Of a stretch of DNA of 64,000 bases, positions 1-10,800 are shown piece after piece. The notes beneath the pieces are model-generated. The model did no database searches. It was given only the letters and a program-made list of their open reading frames with translations, and was not told the origin of the DNA. Within the stretch, counting starts at the first letter, position 1, and the number at the start of each line of letters is the position of its first letter. The DNA is from Dipylidium caninum (taxonomy: Eukaryota > Platyhelminthes > Cestoda > Cyclophyllidea > Dipylidiidae), in the NCBI GenBank assembly GCA_017562135.1, contig QEYB01000412.1:310001-374000 (forward strand), in the 5' to 3' direction. Both the position numbers and the translations under genes were made by a program.

Positions 1-699
1 TTCCACGAAAGCGGTGCGAAGTTACAAAAAGTTGACGCGCTCCTTTCTCGCGCGTTTCATTGCACCTATTCGATTTACTCCCCCTAGTTTGCGCCACCAC
101 CTACTCTCCAGCTCAGAAGTTATGTCCGCAGAAGATAGATACCGTGAATCCCTCTCGCTCGCACACCATCATGGTGAAAAGACTGAATACTGCAGATCTG
201 AAGCTTAATTACCCCCACTCTAGATGGCGGTTTGGCGTGAACAACGCAACGAAGCCTCGTCGACTTTAGAGGCGAGGACCTTCTTACTCATTACGTTCTT
301 GATCCCAATCCCGGTAAGAGGTCACTTTAGCATAGTCGTTTTTCCGAGCCGTAACCGCGTTGCACATGGGAACTTGATCGCTCAAGCGACAAGGGACACC
401 AGACACGTGAGGGGAAAATAGGAGAGTGAACCATAACGTTCTACCCCCTCTGCCAATTTGGCTCAAAACACGTTAACAACTACTCGCTTCCCAGACAGGA
501 AAATCCGAGGTTGTAATTAACCAGTGCACATTAGGCGGACTGTTCAGCAATGGTATCCTGAATTATGGGCAATATACAGTAGCAGGTTGGGATTGAGAGT
601 TGGAGTTGGAGGAGGGGCGATCACGAGACCACAAGACAACACGAATCCACATGAGCTTGGACAACACAACAAAATGAATGCAAAACCCAGCAATGCTAC
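1..699. other. Non-coding flank downstream of the ankyrin/SOCS gene
   Basis: This stretch follows the stop codon of the minus-strand ankyrin/SOCS-box gene and should hold its 3' untranslated region. Short overlapping open frames exist on both strands. None shows a recognisable domain or a splice pattern that joins it to a neighbour, so I see no gene here. Confidence 0.5.
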
Positions 700-840
700 T
701 TAGAGAGCTTTCAGAGAAACGAATTCCCTCAGCTGCGGTGGTAGCGGCAGACAGCGAATGCGAGCAGTCGTGCTTATCGATCCAGACCCGCCCAACTGAG
801 CCTGAATTCGAGCTCGGCAGAGACGTTTCAGGGAGCGGAC
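700..840 (-). other. SOCS box at C-terminus of the ankyrin protein
   Basis: The final residues of the ankyrin protein contain the BC-box-like SLKRLCRARI segment. It is followed by a Cys, a Pro-rich stretch and a hydrophobic end (LPLPPQLREFVSL), which matches the usual layout of a SOCS box. This is what separates the gene from a generic ankyrin protein. Confidence 0.75.
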
Positions 841-3800
841 GTTCGACTCCTCATTATGAAGCCAAGCACAGAGCCAGGCGTCTGATTGGCTAGGAGAGGA
901 AACCAGGGAAGACTCTGACAGCACTCCGTGTTGCATCAACCAACGTGTAAACGCGGCGAGGTTGACGGGATCGCAGCCGTGTCGAAGGAGCAGGCGTACC
1001 TGGAGCGCGATTAATTCAAACATGTTCCGTTGCTGACACATAAACTGTAAATCAGTTCCAATTAGTTTTTAAGTTCTAGCGCGAAAAAGCTGTATGTTGT
1101 GAGGCAATCAGGTATAATTTCAAGAAGGCATCATACTCTCCATAAGATTTTATTAACCTGGGATGTTGGGGTTTACGACTGAAATCGTTTGAGGCCAATT
1201 TAACATCTATTATTATCTATATAAAGTGACAATGCCGTCCAACCTGATGAGACGTGATTTGCAGCGGTAAGTCAAAACTTTTTTTCCATCAAGGTTGATT
1301 TCAGAAAAAATAAAATTCTGGGAGAATAGAATAGGACATGACCGATGCGTCACTCACCATCGGGAGATCAAGTTTGGGGAACTTGACGGCCATATGAAGG
1401 GGTCCAAGTCCATCCTTATCAGGCCGGTTAACGGCAGCTCCATGGGCGAGGAGTTTCGAGGCGAGATCGAGATGGCCATGGAGGACAGCGGCGTAGAGCG
1501 GCGTTCGGCCATTCATCTCGGCCGCATTCACATCCGCGCGGGCCGCCAAGAGGAGGGAGACAATATCCGAACGGCCATGATAAGTGGCCACGTATAACGG
1601 CGTCTTCTGGTGTGAATCCGCTTGATCAACCTGTGTCAGGGATGCGAGCTACTGAAAGTGTTGTCAGTGGCAGGCACAAGCATTAAGAGGGGATCATTGG
1701 ACAAACATCACCCACCTGGGCACCGTGGCGGAGAAGTGCGTTGACAATGTTGAGGTGGCCAAAATTGGCGGCGATGTAGAGTGGGGACTTCAATTCCTTA
1801 TTAGGAATGTGGATATCGGCATTACAGGTGAGAAGGTACTCCACAACTTCGGTGTGGCCGCGACACGTTGCAAGGTAAATTGGCGTCCTCCCGAAGCGAT
1901 CCTGTAGGGAAGAGGGGATCGCGAGTCCTGAATTTACCGGGAAACAGAGACGGTGAGGTCGAGGTGCATTCCTCACAAGGGGGGTTAGTCAGCCAAGCTT
2001 AAGGAGGCTTCTTCTCACCCTATCCTCACGCGATTCTCCTCCACCAAATTTAGTTTCCGCACTATAAACGATTGGAATTGGACCAATCAGAAGTGCTTCT
2101 TGTCAGCGAAAAAAGCCAAAGCTGGATTTCGGTTGGGCGGAATGACAGCTTAGAGCGGGCCGAAGAAGAGGTTCAACTCGCCTCGGTGATCGTTCGGTCC
2201 ACATCACTCACCTGGAGATTGAGCAGATCACAGGCCCGTTTGTCGGAGAACTCGCCGGCCTCTTCAAGCAGGAACCGGACAGTCGGCACGGCACCAACGT
2301 AACAGGCATAGTGGAGAGCTGTCATGCCGATTTTGTCCACTGCGGAAATGTCACAGCCGGCCGAGACGAGGGCAAAGACCATGCGAAAGCCATTCTGGCC
2401 TGCTTCAGCGCAGATCATTAGTGGTGTCATACCTGGATGAGGGAATGAAAGAATAAAGACCATTCAGCCAACTGAGTTGGTACTTCAGTGTGTTACAGGA
2501 GAGAGAGAGAGAGACAGAATGAAAATGATTAGTGGTCATGGGGGAATCATTCGACCACTCCTCAGTCAGTCTGGACACCGTTCTATCGCTTTGCATGTGA
2601 ATTGAGTTGATTGGTCAAGGATGCAGTAAGAGAAAGCATTTCGCATTCCATGATCAGTGTCGGTGGAGAAGATGGAGTTAGGAGACAGACGTGGTGACGA
2701 GCCAGCCCCTGCATAAATCACGATTTGGGTAGAAACATTATTCTAATGCCATAGAACCGAAGTCGTGGGGACGGGCTTGACATACCGACAAGTTGGCCCT
2801 ATGTCACATCCACTGCGACGTCTACCTGGACACTCACCCACATTATCCGCCTGGTTCAAATTGAGACGGGATGCGGGTGACCTCACGATTCTGGCTCGAT
2901 CGGATGTGGTTGAAGTGGAGTCTCGGATGACCTCAAGGGAGGCAGTGTTCTCTGAAGAGGAAAAAAACATCCACTGTTGAGATATGAGTATTTCTTCAGA
3001 CTCGACGAAAAAAATAGATAAAGGGGGCGAGAGGGCCTACGATTCGGGACCTCGGTTCACACAAGCACAGATACAAACACGTGCTAGTGAAGGAGTATCC
3101 ATGCCTTCAATCATCTTTTATAAAAGGCTAGAAACGGGGAAGTCACTGAATGCGTTGAATAATCATAAGCTGTGAGTGTGCGTAATATACGGCTGGGAGG
3201 GTAGATACTAAAGAATTTCATTGCTCCTTAACGGAATAGGAAGTAGGATGGGAGGGGAGAGGAGTGTGTGATCTACTGCCACGACTCGATGATCTTGCAT
3301 TGAACCTAACTAAGAGCCAAGCCACGGATCTCACGCACTTTTCTTGCTTCCACCAACAAATCCGCGGAAGTTCGAATTACCGCCTGCTAGGGAATTGAAT
3401 GTCCAAACCGATGCAGCGGAAAAGCAGTTCCTAACGCTGCCCGAGTGCACCAGGCGGTTGCAGTTCTGCGTCGAGACCGTGCTGATGGTCGACGAATCCA
3501 CACCGACAACACCGGTTGCGTTGTGCGAAGATGCAATTGCAGAAGCGGTTCGGAGGATCTTAGAGGTCCACCCTAACCGCCGATTTGGAGAAGAAACACT
3601 GGATCGAGGGGCTAGAGAAAGCTGAGCGGTTGGAAGGGTGGCAACGTAGGTGTTAGTAGTCGAGACCACAATATCTCCAGCTGCAGCGGACTTGCGCTCG
3701 TCCTCAACACGCAAGAGAGTGAGAAGAAGACCCTCTTTACGATCCTTCGAGGCCACCAGGAGTGGAGTATCTCCAGCCAGATTCAAGATGTTGAGGTCGG

Positions 3801-4607
3801 ACTTGTCGTGCTGAAAGGTCGGGCGGGAAGCTGAGGGGGCTATAAGACCATTAAGTAGCAGATGGCAGAACCAGATGAGAGAAAAAGATCTAAAGAAAGA
3901 AACAGGCGCAATTGAAAGTTGTCGGTGAGATTGCGAATGTACGCAGAAGAGAAGAACTATGTTAAGTATTGGTATGGGAGAACATGTGAAGTTGAAAGTG
4001 ATACGATTAATAACACGAACCCAGAAATCTTCGCCGAAGGAGATTCATGATTAGGAAAGTCTAAGATCACGATCAAGAAACGCTTACGACTCACCCAAGC
4101 CAAAACCTCAGCAATTTCGACTGATGCGAGATGCAATGGCGACATCCCATCGTCGTCGAGGTTGTTCGGGTCACAGCCGTGATTGAGAAGTACCTTAGCG
4201 GTTTCCACAAATCTTTTGGTAGACTGGCCTGCCAAGAGATGTAGACAGGACTGGTGCCGCTCGGTCAGAGTAGACACCTTCGCGCCGGAATTAATAAGTA
4301 GCTCTGCAATCTCGGCACGGCCAAAGAGAGCTGCCTGATGGAGTGGGTATCGGGGACAATCCGGGATATGAATGTCAGCGCCGGCTTTTATCAACAGTTT
4401 GACCATTTGTAGGTGACCCAACTCAATTGCCAGGTTAAGCGGGCAAACACCATCAATAACCATGCAGGGATCAACCTCATTCGGGTAGCTGAGGAGGTAC
4501 TGCATACTTTCCAAATTGTTGCTGCGAATCACTCCACGAATTAGCCATGGGATTTGGACTTTGGTGAAACGAGGTTTATGTCGCTGCTTGGAAAATCGTT
4601 TGCCCAT
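700..4607 (-). CDS. Ankyrin-repeat and SOCS-box protein (ASB family)
   Basis: Seven minus-strand exons join in phase: 4607-4095, 3810-3381 (or 3354), 2951-2838, 2432-2212, 1901-1716, 1630-1358 and 1032-700, giving about 690-698 residues. Repeated ankyrin signatures are visible (PLNLAIELGH, TPLMICAEAG, TALHYACYVG, TPIYLATCRGH, TPLYAAVLHGH). The last exon carries a SOCS-box pattern, with SLKRLCRARI followed by a LPLPPQLREFV segment. ASB proteins use the ankyrin stack to bind substrates and the SOCS box to recruit Elongin B/C and Cullin 5 for ubiquitination. Exons 2 and 3 (about 180 residues) lack ankyrin repeats and are Ser/Thr-rich, so the stack is interrupted by a long linker. The ATG at 4607 directly follows a TTAG. 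The donor of exon 2 is uncertain between two sites of equal phase. I cannot assign a specific ASB number. Confidence 0.85.
2499..2515. repeat. GA dinucleotide repeat
   Basis: A short GA run in the intron between ankyrin exons 3 and 4. It is a simple repeat only. Confidence 0.8.
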
Positions 4608-5782
4608 CTAAGATAGCTGTAAAAGTACCCGAATTAAAGTGTAATTCCTATTAACCTTACATTAAAAGCCAAATGATAGCCTAGAAATAAGCGTTAGTGG
4701 AGGAATTTACAGAGGGATAATCCATGTCGGCGAGAAATCATAATGCGGTACGTTTATAGCAGTGGTTAAAACAAAATAACTGAGCCTATAATTTGTATAC
4801 AGATGGTAACGGCACCGAAACATAACAAATTAAAATCATAAGTTATATATTCCGTATTTCTCCTTTGCAAGCCAAAAATTGAGGGCAAAAAGTCGGGATT
4901 ATAATGAATAGAATGTATTATTGAAACACGTTCCTTATACTTTTCATTCATCACGAAGAAGATTTGTACAACCGAGTTCCATTCTATGAGATTGTAAGTG
5001 AACCTCAGCCTTGATGTATTAGATAGTTATCCCATATTGTTTGTTGTTATTCCAAGAATATAGTTTCAACATATGGCAATTCACCAGAAACCAGTTCCAA
5101 AATGACATGTGGAACAGTGCTCGGTGGGCGTTAGGCGCCGAAAAACTTATCTATAATCTTTCAAATGCGCTGTAAATTGAGAAATGTGCGCTCAGTAACC
5201 GAGAGCGAATGATGAACAGCACGAAAAAGCTAAAGGAGTCTAAGCTTCAATCGTTTGGATAGCAAATGATTCTCAGTTAGCATTATAACTCACTGGGAAT
5301 GGCACATATTGTCATTTACGGCAATCATACTACTGCCATATGTGCTACTTTCTGTCGGGAACAGAACCAGGGGATATGGATAAACTTCTAACATCAGTAA
5401 ATAAATTTTTTATTATAAATCAAAGTTAAAACTTTTATTCATAATTTGTGACATTAAATAAACAACTGGTTAACATTGATTGCGACATTTCATTGCTAAC
5501 CACTAGTTACTTAAACCACCTTCCAAATATTTTTAAATCGTCTATCGCATTATTTGTTCCGTAAATCCCGTCGCCTTCGATTTATAAATTATTATCTGTA
5601 TCTATCACAGTCAGCGGGTCATTCTAATAACCTTTCCCTCCTCTCGCTGTGTTGATCCATACGTTTTCTCTGCAAGTCTGTTTCATCGTTGAATTTGTTC
5701 TTAAGCTAGATCCTCCCATCACCTTTTTGCACACTTTTCTTAACCTTTGTGGAGCACTTTTTTGACTAATTCTGTCCCATAG
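4608..5782. promoter_or_regulatory. Divergent intergenic region between the ASB gene and the small unknown gene
   Basis: The ankyrin gene runs leftward from 4607 and the small gene runs rightward from about 5783-5815, so both 5' ends and promoters should lie in this 1.2 kb. The part from about 5390 to 5470 is very AT-rich. No coding exon could be supported. A pyrimidine-rich acceptor (ctgtcccatag) ends at 5782, 32 nt before the first ATG of the rightward gene. Confidence 0.4.
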
Positions 5783-5814
5783 AAATTCGTGATTTGGGGA
5801 CCAAATTGTTCAAA

Positions 5815-6977
5815 ATGATGGGATGTCTGGACTCAATGGATCCCGAAGACTATGTCATCGGCGTCTTGCACATTCCACCCGGTTACAATGCTGAAGAACT
5901 ACTCGACACTTCGGTCAGACCGGTACTTCAAAGATTTTTCAAAAAACTCGCCAAACATCCCACTCGTCCTATGCGCAAACAAATACTCAATTCGCCAGAT
6001 TCCAAACTCCTGGATATAGTATCCGAAGGTGCCTCTTCTCGAATGCGGCTGCCATTTCTTGGTCGCTACTCGCAGGGAGGCTACTGTTTGAGACAACTAT
6101 ACGCGTATCGACTGCAAATTTCCCTCAGTGACAGTAATTACTGCTACCGGGGGTGAGTGCCACACCTACTATGCAGACATATTTTATTGCGAGACAGATG
6201 TTCCTCAACACTGGCAGAGGAATTTTTTGTGGCAAATTTATTCTTTTTACTCGTTTTGTGGGCTGGTTGCTCCATTGGCAAATTTCGGCGTTCTGGAAAT
6301 GTGAGCGATGAGCTTCACTTCCCTCATTGTTGTTTTGGGTTGCGTTGCTTCCTCACGAGCAATGTTTTCGTAGGTTTTCCTTGCAGTTTGCCCGCTCTTA
6401 CGCTCAACGCAGTCATGACTTCGTTTTCGGATGAAGAACGCATCGAACATTTGGGTGGACAATGAGTTGCGAGCAATTCAGGTAACTAGGGTTGCGAAGT
6501 TAACAAAACCTGCCGAGGTGCAGTGTGGGGGGGGAGGTGCGTAGGACTTTGAAAATCCAACCGGTCAACTTTACATCTACAGGCCTTTTAATGTCTGATG
6601 AAGGCGGATTGACTTTGTAAAGCCGTCTAATCAATATTGGACTAGTGATAATGGAGGCATCTCCTGATGAAGTCTCTTCGATACCGCGTTTAACAGCTTC
6701 TGACTGTGCTCATGCTTAATTCCTTGAACGGTCACGTCGTATTTTCCCATCCCCATAAATGAGGTTTAAGTCGATTAGTCATTTGCCTTTCTACATTAAT
6801 TTTAATTCGTTGTTTTTATCTAGTGCGGATGACGGTGAGACGGATTTGGACGAGGACGAAGAGAAGAGTAAGCTAGCGCGAAATTTGGGAAGGAAGCGAA
6901 AACTAACTGATGTCAATCCCCATTTGAAAGAAGTTTCGAGGAAGCGAACGAAGTTTGAGAGAAATAGTTTGAGATGA
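5815..6977 (+). CDS. Unrecognised 163-residue protein with charged nuclear-type tail
   Basis: Two exons, 5815-6152 and 6824-6977, join in phase with good gtgagt and tctag splice sites and give 163 codons plus stop. The first exon encodes a compact, well-mixed sequence (start MMGCLDSMDPEDYVIG, then HIPPGYNAEELLD) that looks like a folded domain. The second begins with an acidic run (DDGETDLDEDEEK) followed by Lys/Arg clusters (GRKRKL, SRKRTKF) resembling nuclear localisation signals. I do not recognise the family. The frame is open upstream to an acceptor at 5782, so the protein could start in an earlier exon. An alternative second exon at 6387-6465 is also in phase. Nuclear location is inference from composition only. 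Confidence 0.6.
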
Positions 6978-7810
6978 TGACGATTGAGACTTCATACATA
7001 TCTAAACAACTTGTATAAAAGAGAATGAAAAACCGTCTCCAGAAACTCTGAGAGGAAGGGGAGGTTACGGCGCAGAATAGGTGACACTTGTCCCAAATTA
7101 TATTGCAGATTTCGAGGTTTAATTGTGTTCCTTCTGCACCGATCACACTACTACTTCGTCGCGACTACTTTCTAGCATTATCGTGATGGATTCGGTGCAA
7201 ACCCGGCCCGGTTGATGTTTACCTTAGTTCCCTGCTCCAGCTCCGCTTTTCTTATCGAAGTAGATAGGCATTCAAGGTTTTGACGAAAGGCGTCGAATTC
7301 GTCCATGTGAGTTTTGCTCGACGCCTGGATCATTCAGGGAAGGATAGTCCGATGAGAACACGAACGCACTGCTCGCTCAGGATCTCCCCTCGCAGGCGCT
7401 GTTCAGGGCCAGAATGCCCAGAAAGGAGCAGGCCCATGGCACTGACGAAGTGTTCAAAGACGTGCGCTTGTTGGTAGTAGTAATATACGTATATAACATA
7501 TATGTATATATATATATATAAGTGGTATATGGGACGTTCCATTAAAAGGTCTTTTCGTGTGTCGCGAGTGTTAGCATGCATTGCGAGGAGGCATAGCGGA
7601 GGAGGGAAAAGTGGGTGACATTTTCGCGAAAGTCGTCTCGCGCGCGTGTGTGAAGGAAAGGTGTAAGTGGTCGGGAGGAGAAGAGAGAGAGAGGACTGAG
7701 GAAAGAGCAGGCTTACTAGAGATAGGCAGATACTTCATACCAGCAAACAAGCGGACAGAGACAATGACGGGGTACTCGGAGGAGGAGGGGAGGATGGGGA
7801 AATACGGGCT
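6978..7810. other. Convergent intergenic region
   Basis: This region lies between the stop of the small rightward gene and the stop of the leftward Ig/FN3 receptor gene, so it should contain both 3' untranslated regions. It includes a TA-rich microsatellite near 7482-7520 and GA-rich sequence towards 7690. No coding exon is supported. Confidence 0.5.
7482..7520. repeat. TA-rich microsatellite
   Basis: Alternating TA and TATG units form a short AT dinucleotide tract in the convergent gap between two genes. It is a simple-sequence repeat with no other visible role. Confidence 0.8.
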
Positions 7811-10800
7811 CTAAGCCTGCCCCTCTCGGTATCTCATGTTTCCGCCGACGCCGCCAGAGCTATTGGTACCAAAATTAGCTCCCTGGGAGGCCGGGATTTG
7901 CTTCCCGGATGCTGATGCCGTCGTCGCGATAGTGGCAGCGCCTTGTGGTGGTGGATTACTGATTCCACCCGTGGCCGGCACGGAAGTGGGAATTCCGTAC
8001 TCCGAATAGTCACGAATCCGAGGCGGGGCACCACTTAAAACGCCGCTCACACCGCCGCGACGGTTCAAGCTGCTTCCACCGGCGGCATTAGGATTGCCGA
8101 TTGCGATACCAGGATTGTCAAGGCCACCAGATGAGGTCATTTGCATGGGCATCATCATCATTGCGGGGGGCGGTGGCGGTGGCTGGCTGGGGGGTGGAAG
8201 GGGTGAACGAAGACCAACTCCTGGGGAAGCTGGAGGGGCAGAACAGTTGGAGAGAAAACGTCAGAGATTCCCTCGCAGATGAGAGATAATCATTTTGGCC
8301 CTACGGCGTATTTAAACGTAGTGATGCTGACAACCACCTTGATTTGACTGGCCACTTGTCATACATCGTAGGGTCCAGGACCGGTAAACTCCCGATCCGG
8401 CATCAAGGGGGTCGTGTCAGTCAAAGCAATCTTCAGGTTAAATGCAAGTGCTCATGAGCAGATTCCCAGGAATACTGAAGAGGTAGTCAAACCAAAACAA
8501 GGGGTGCCTTGACAGGCGTCTCTTCTGAGTTAACCTCTGTGAGGAAAATGATCGGTGTGTAAAAAAGCAACCTCGGAAATGGAGAAAGGAGTCGGAAAAA
8601 CCACCATTAGGGAGCTGCGAGAGGATATGAAGAAGCGCCCTCCTACTCCATTGTTTGCCGTGATCCACACTTAGAGGGGCGGGTTAGGAGCTACTAAAAT
8701 TCGTCTCAGTATGATCCTACTCATGCGAAGACTGTGTAAATAGTTACCGACCAACCTCCATAAGACGGTGTGCTCCTATCGAATGACTGGTTCCCCGACC
8801 GCTGGTTTTCCAACTGGCCCAACACCTCGTTTCCATTCGTCTGTTCCAGACCAGCCGCGGACGGTGGCGAAGCGCCGTTCATTCCACTAGGCGCAATACG
8901 ACCTTGAGCGTCCATCATCGTCATCAGTGCGATCTGCTCATTATTGTGACCAGGAAACTGAAAAAGCAGAGACATTCGATGGCAATTAAAAGCAGTTCGC
9001 TACGCAACTCGCCGACATATTGCCTTCATACCTGAAATCCATCGCCCTCTCCACCGCCGGCAAACTGTTGGCCCGGCGACTGTGGTTGCTGCTGTTGTTG
9101 TTTTCTGCGTCGTCTGCGATGATGTCTGTGCGCCCCTACTGTGCCGCCTGCAGGAGGACTAACCGTCCCGTTGTTCCCGTTTAGCCCGGCTGTCTGGCTC
9201 CCCGACTCGGCATAACCGAGGTTCATCTGGAAGGGTAAGAATACTAGACGGTAACTATGCGGAACGATAATCGGGGGTGGGGCGGACAGTTAACAAGAAC
9301 CTGGTTTTCCTCCGGTAGTGGATTTAGGAGGGCGTGAGGCTGCGAGTGGCAGACATCCTGTTGCGAGAAGTACGAGTATATTGATTCGCCGTCCGTGTGG
9401 TGTCCCATGTTATGCAACCTAAACGTTGCGACAAATTTACTCAAATCAAATAAGCGGGTTCTTGTTTCCATTATCAGTCAACAAGTTTACGTCATTTGAG
9501 CGGGATCAGCCTGCGGTTGCCCAGGATAGTAGGCGGCAGCAGACATTTGCACGGGTGGGGGCGGCGGTGGCGACATTATCGGGTGTTGCTGAGGGAATAA
9601 GGGAGACTGGAAGTAGCCAGGGGGTGGAATTTGTTCCCCCAGCATGGGAGGCGGGTGAGGGCTCATTGGGCTGCGCGCCAGAAGTGTCCCTATGATGCAG
9701 TTACTCGCAAATAGTCGATTCAGAACACAGTCTCGTATGCTACTTATAAAAATTGCGCGAGACGCGTATTGTCATTCGGACGACCAACGCGCTCACAGCC
9801 TACTGACATGCTAAATAAGTAGACGCACCCTCTTCGTGCATTGATCCATTGGGATCGCGCTTGAGTGACGCAGCGGAATGAATACTGCCACCGTATTGGA
9901 ACCCCTGGCCGTGCTGTCTTGACGACAATGTGTCTATCATTTGCTGCTGTTGCTGCTGCGGTGACAGGTAGCCGGCCGAATTGTTGGCTGCGTACTGCTG
10001 GAGAAAAAAAAACAAGGATTTGTTGTGGTACCCTTAAAGCATGCCAGTCATATCTCTTCACGTGTCGACAGTCCCGTTCTTATACCTCTTAAGTGGCCTA
10101 TTTTACACCCGCCTTCCTCCCGCCCGTATGCTACCTTCTTGTTTTGGCTCGTCTTTGTCATCCACTCGAATTTAGATCACGCCAATTCGACTGATCAGCG
10201 CAGCAACGGAGCAGAGTCGGCATCCATTGTGCATCTGACCATCAACGCAGGTCTGTCGATCGTATCAGATCAACTCGGATCCCCATTTGGACGCGTGACT
10301 ATTCGATGCTCCCGGGTAGCTCTAACAACAAGACTTCACACCTTCCAGGTTCTATTCACTCAGGTGCGATGAGACAAAAGCACGAGGAATAGATCGCAGC
10401 AATTAGAGAAAGATTTTGCTCCCCCTCGAGTCTAAACTACGTTAATAGACTCATCCTTATGACCATTTCAAGAAAAACACACCGGTGACGAGGAAGGAAA
10501 GGAAAAAGAACATTCTGCACCCACCATGAAGGAAGCCTGCTGGCCCGAGTGCTGTTGACCCAGCAAATGGTGTTGGTATAAATGTTGTTGTTGTTGTTGT
10601 TGTTGCTGTTGGTAATAGTCCCGCAACAGGGTTGCCTGTTCTATTCCATCCATTTGATTTAACACTTGTTGACTTCCGAAGCCTCCCAAATGTCCCGGTG
10701 GCGGTGGCGGGGGAGGCGGAGACTGGATGTGATGATGTTGATGCAACATTCCGCCGCTACGCATTCCCGGTGGCAGCGTACCACTGTGAAATATGGGACT

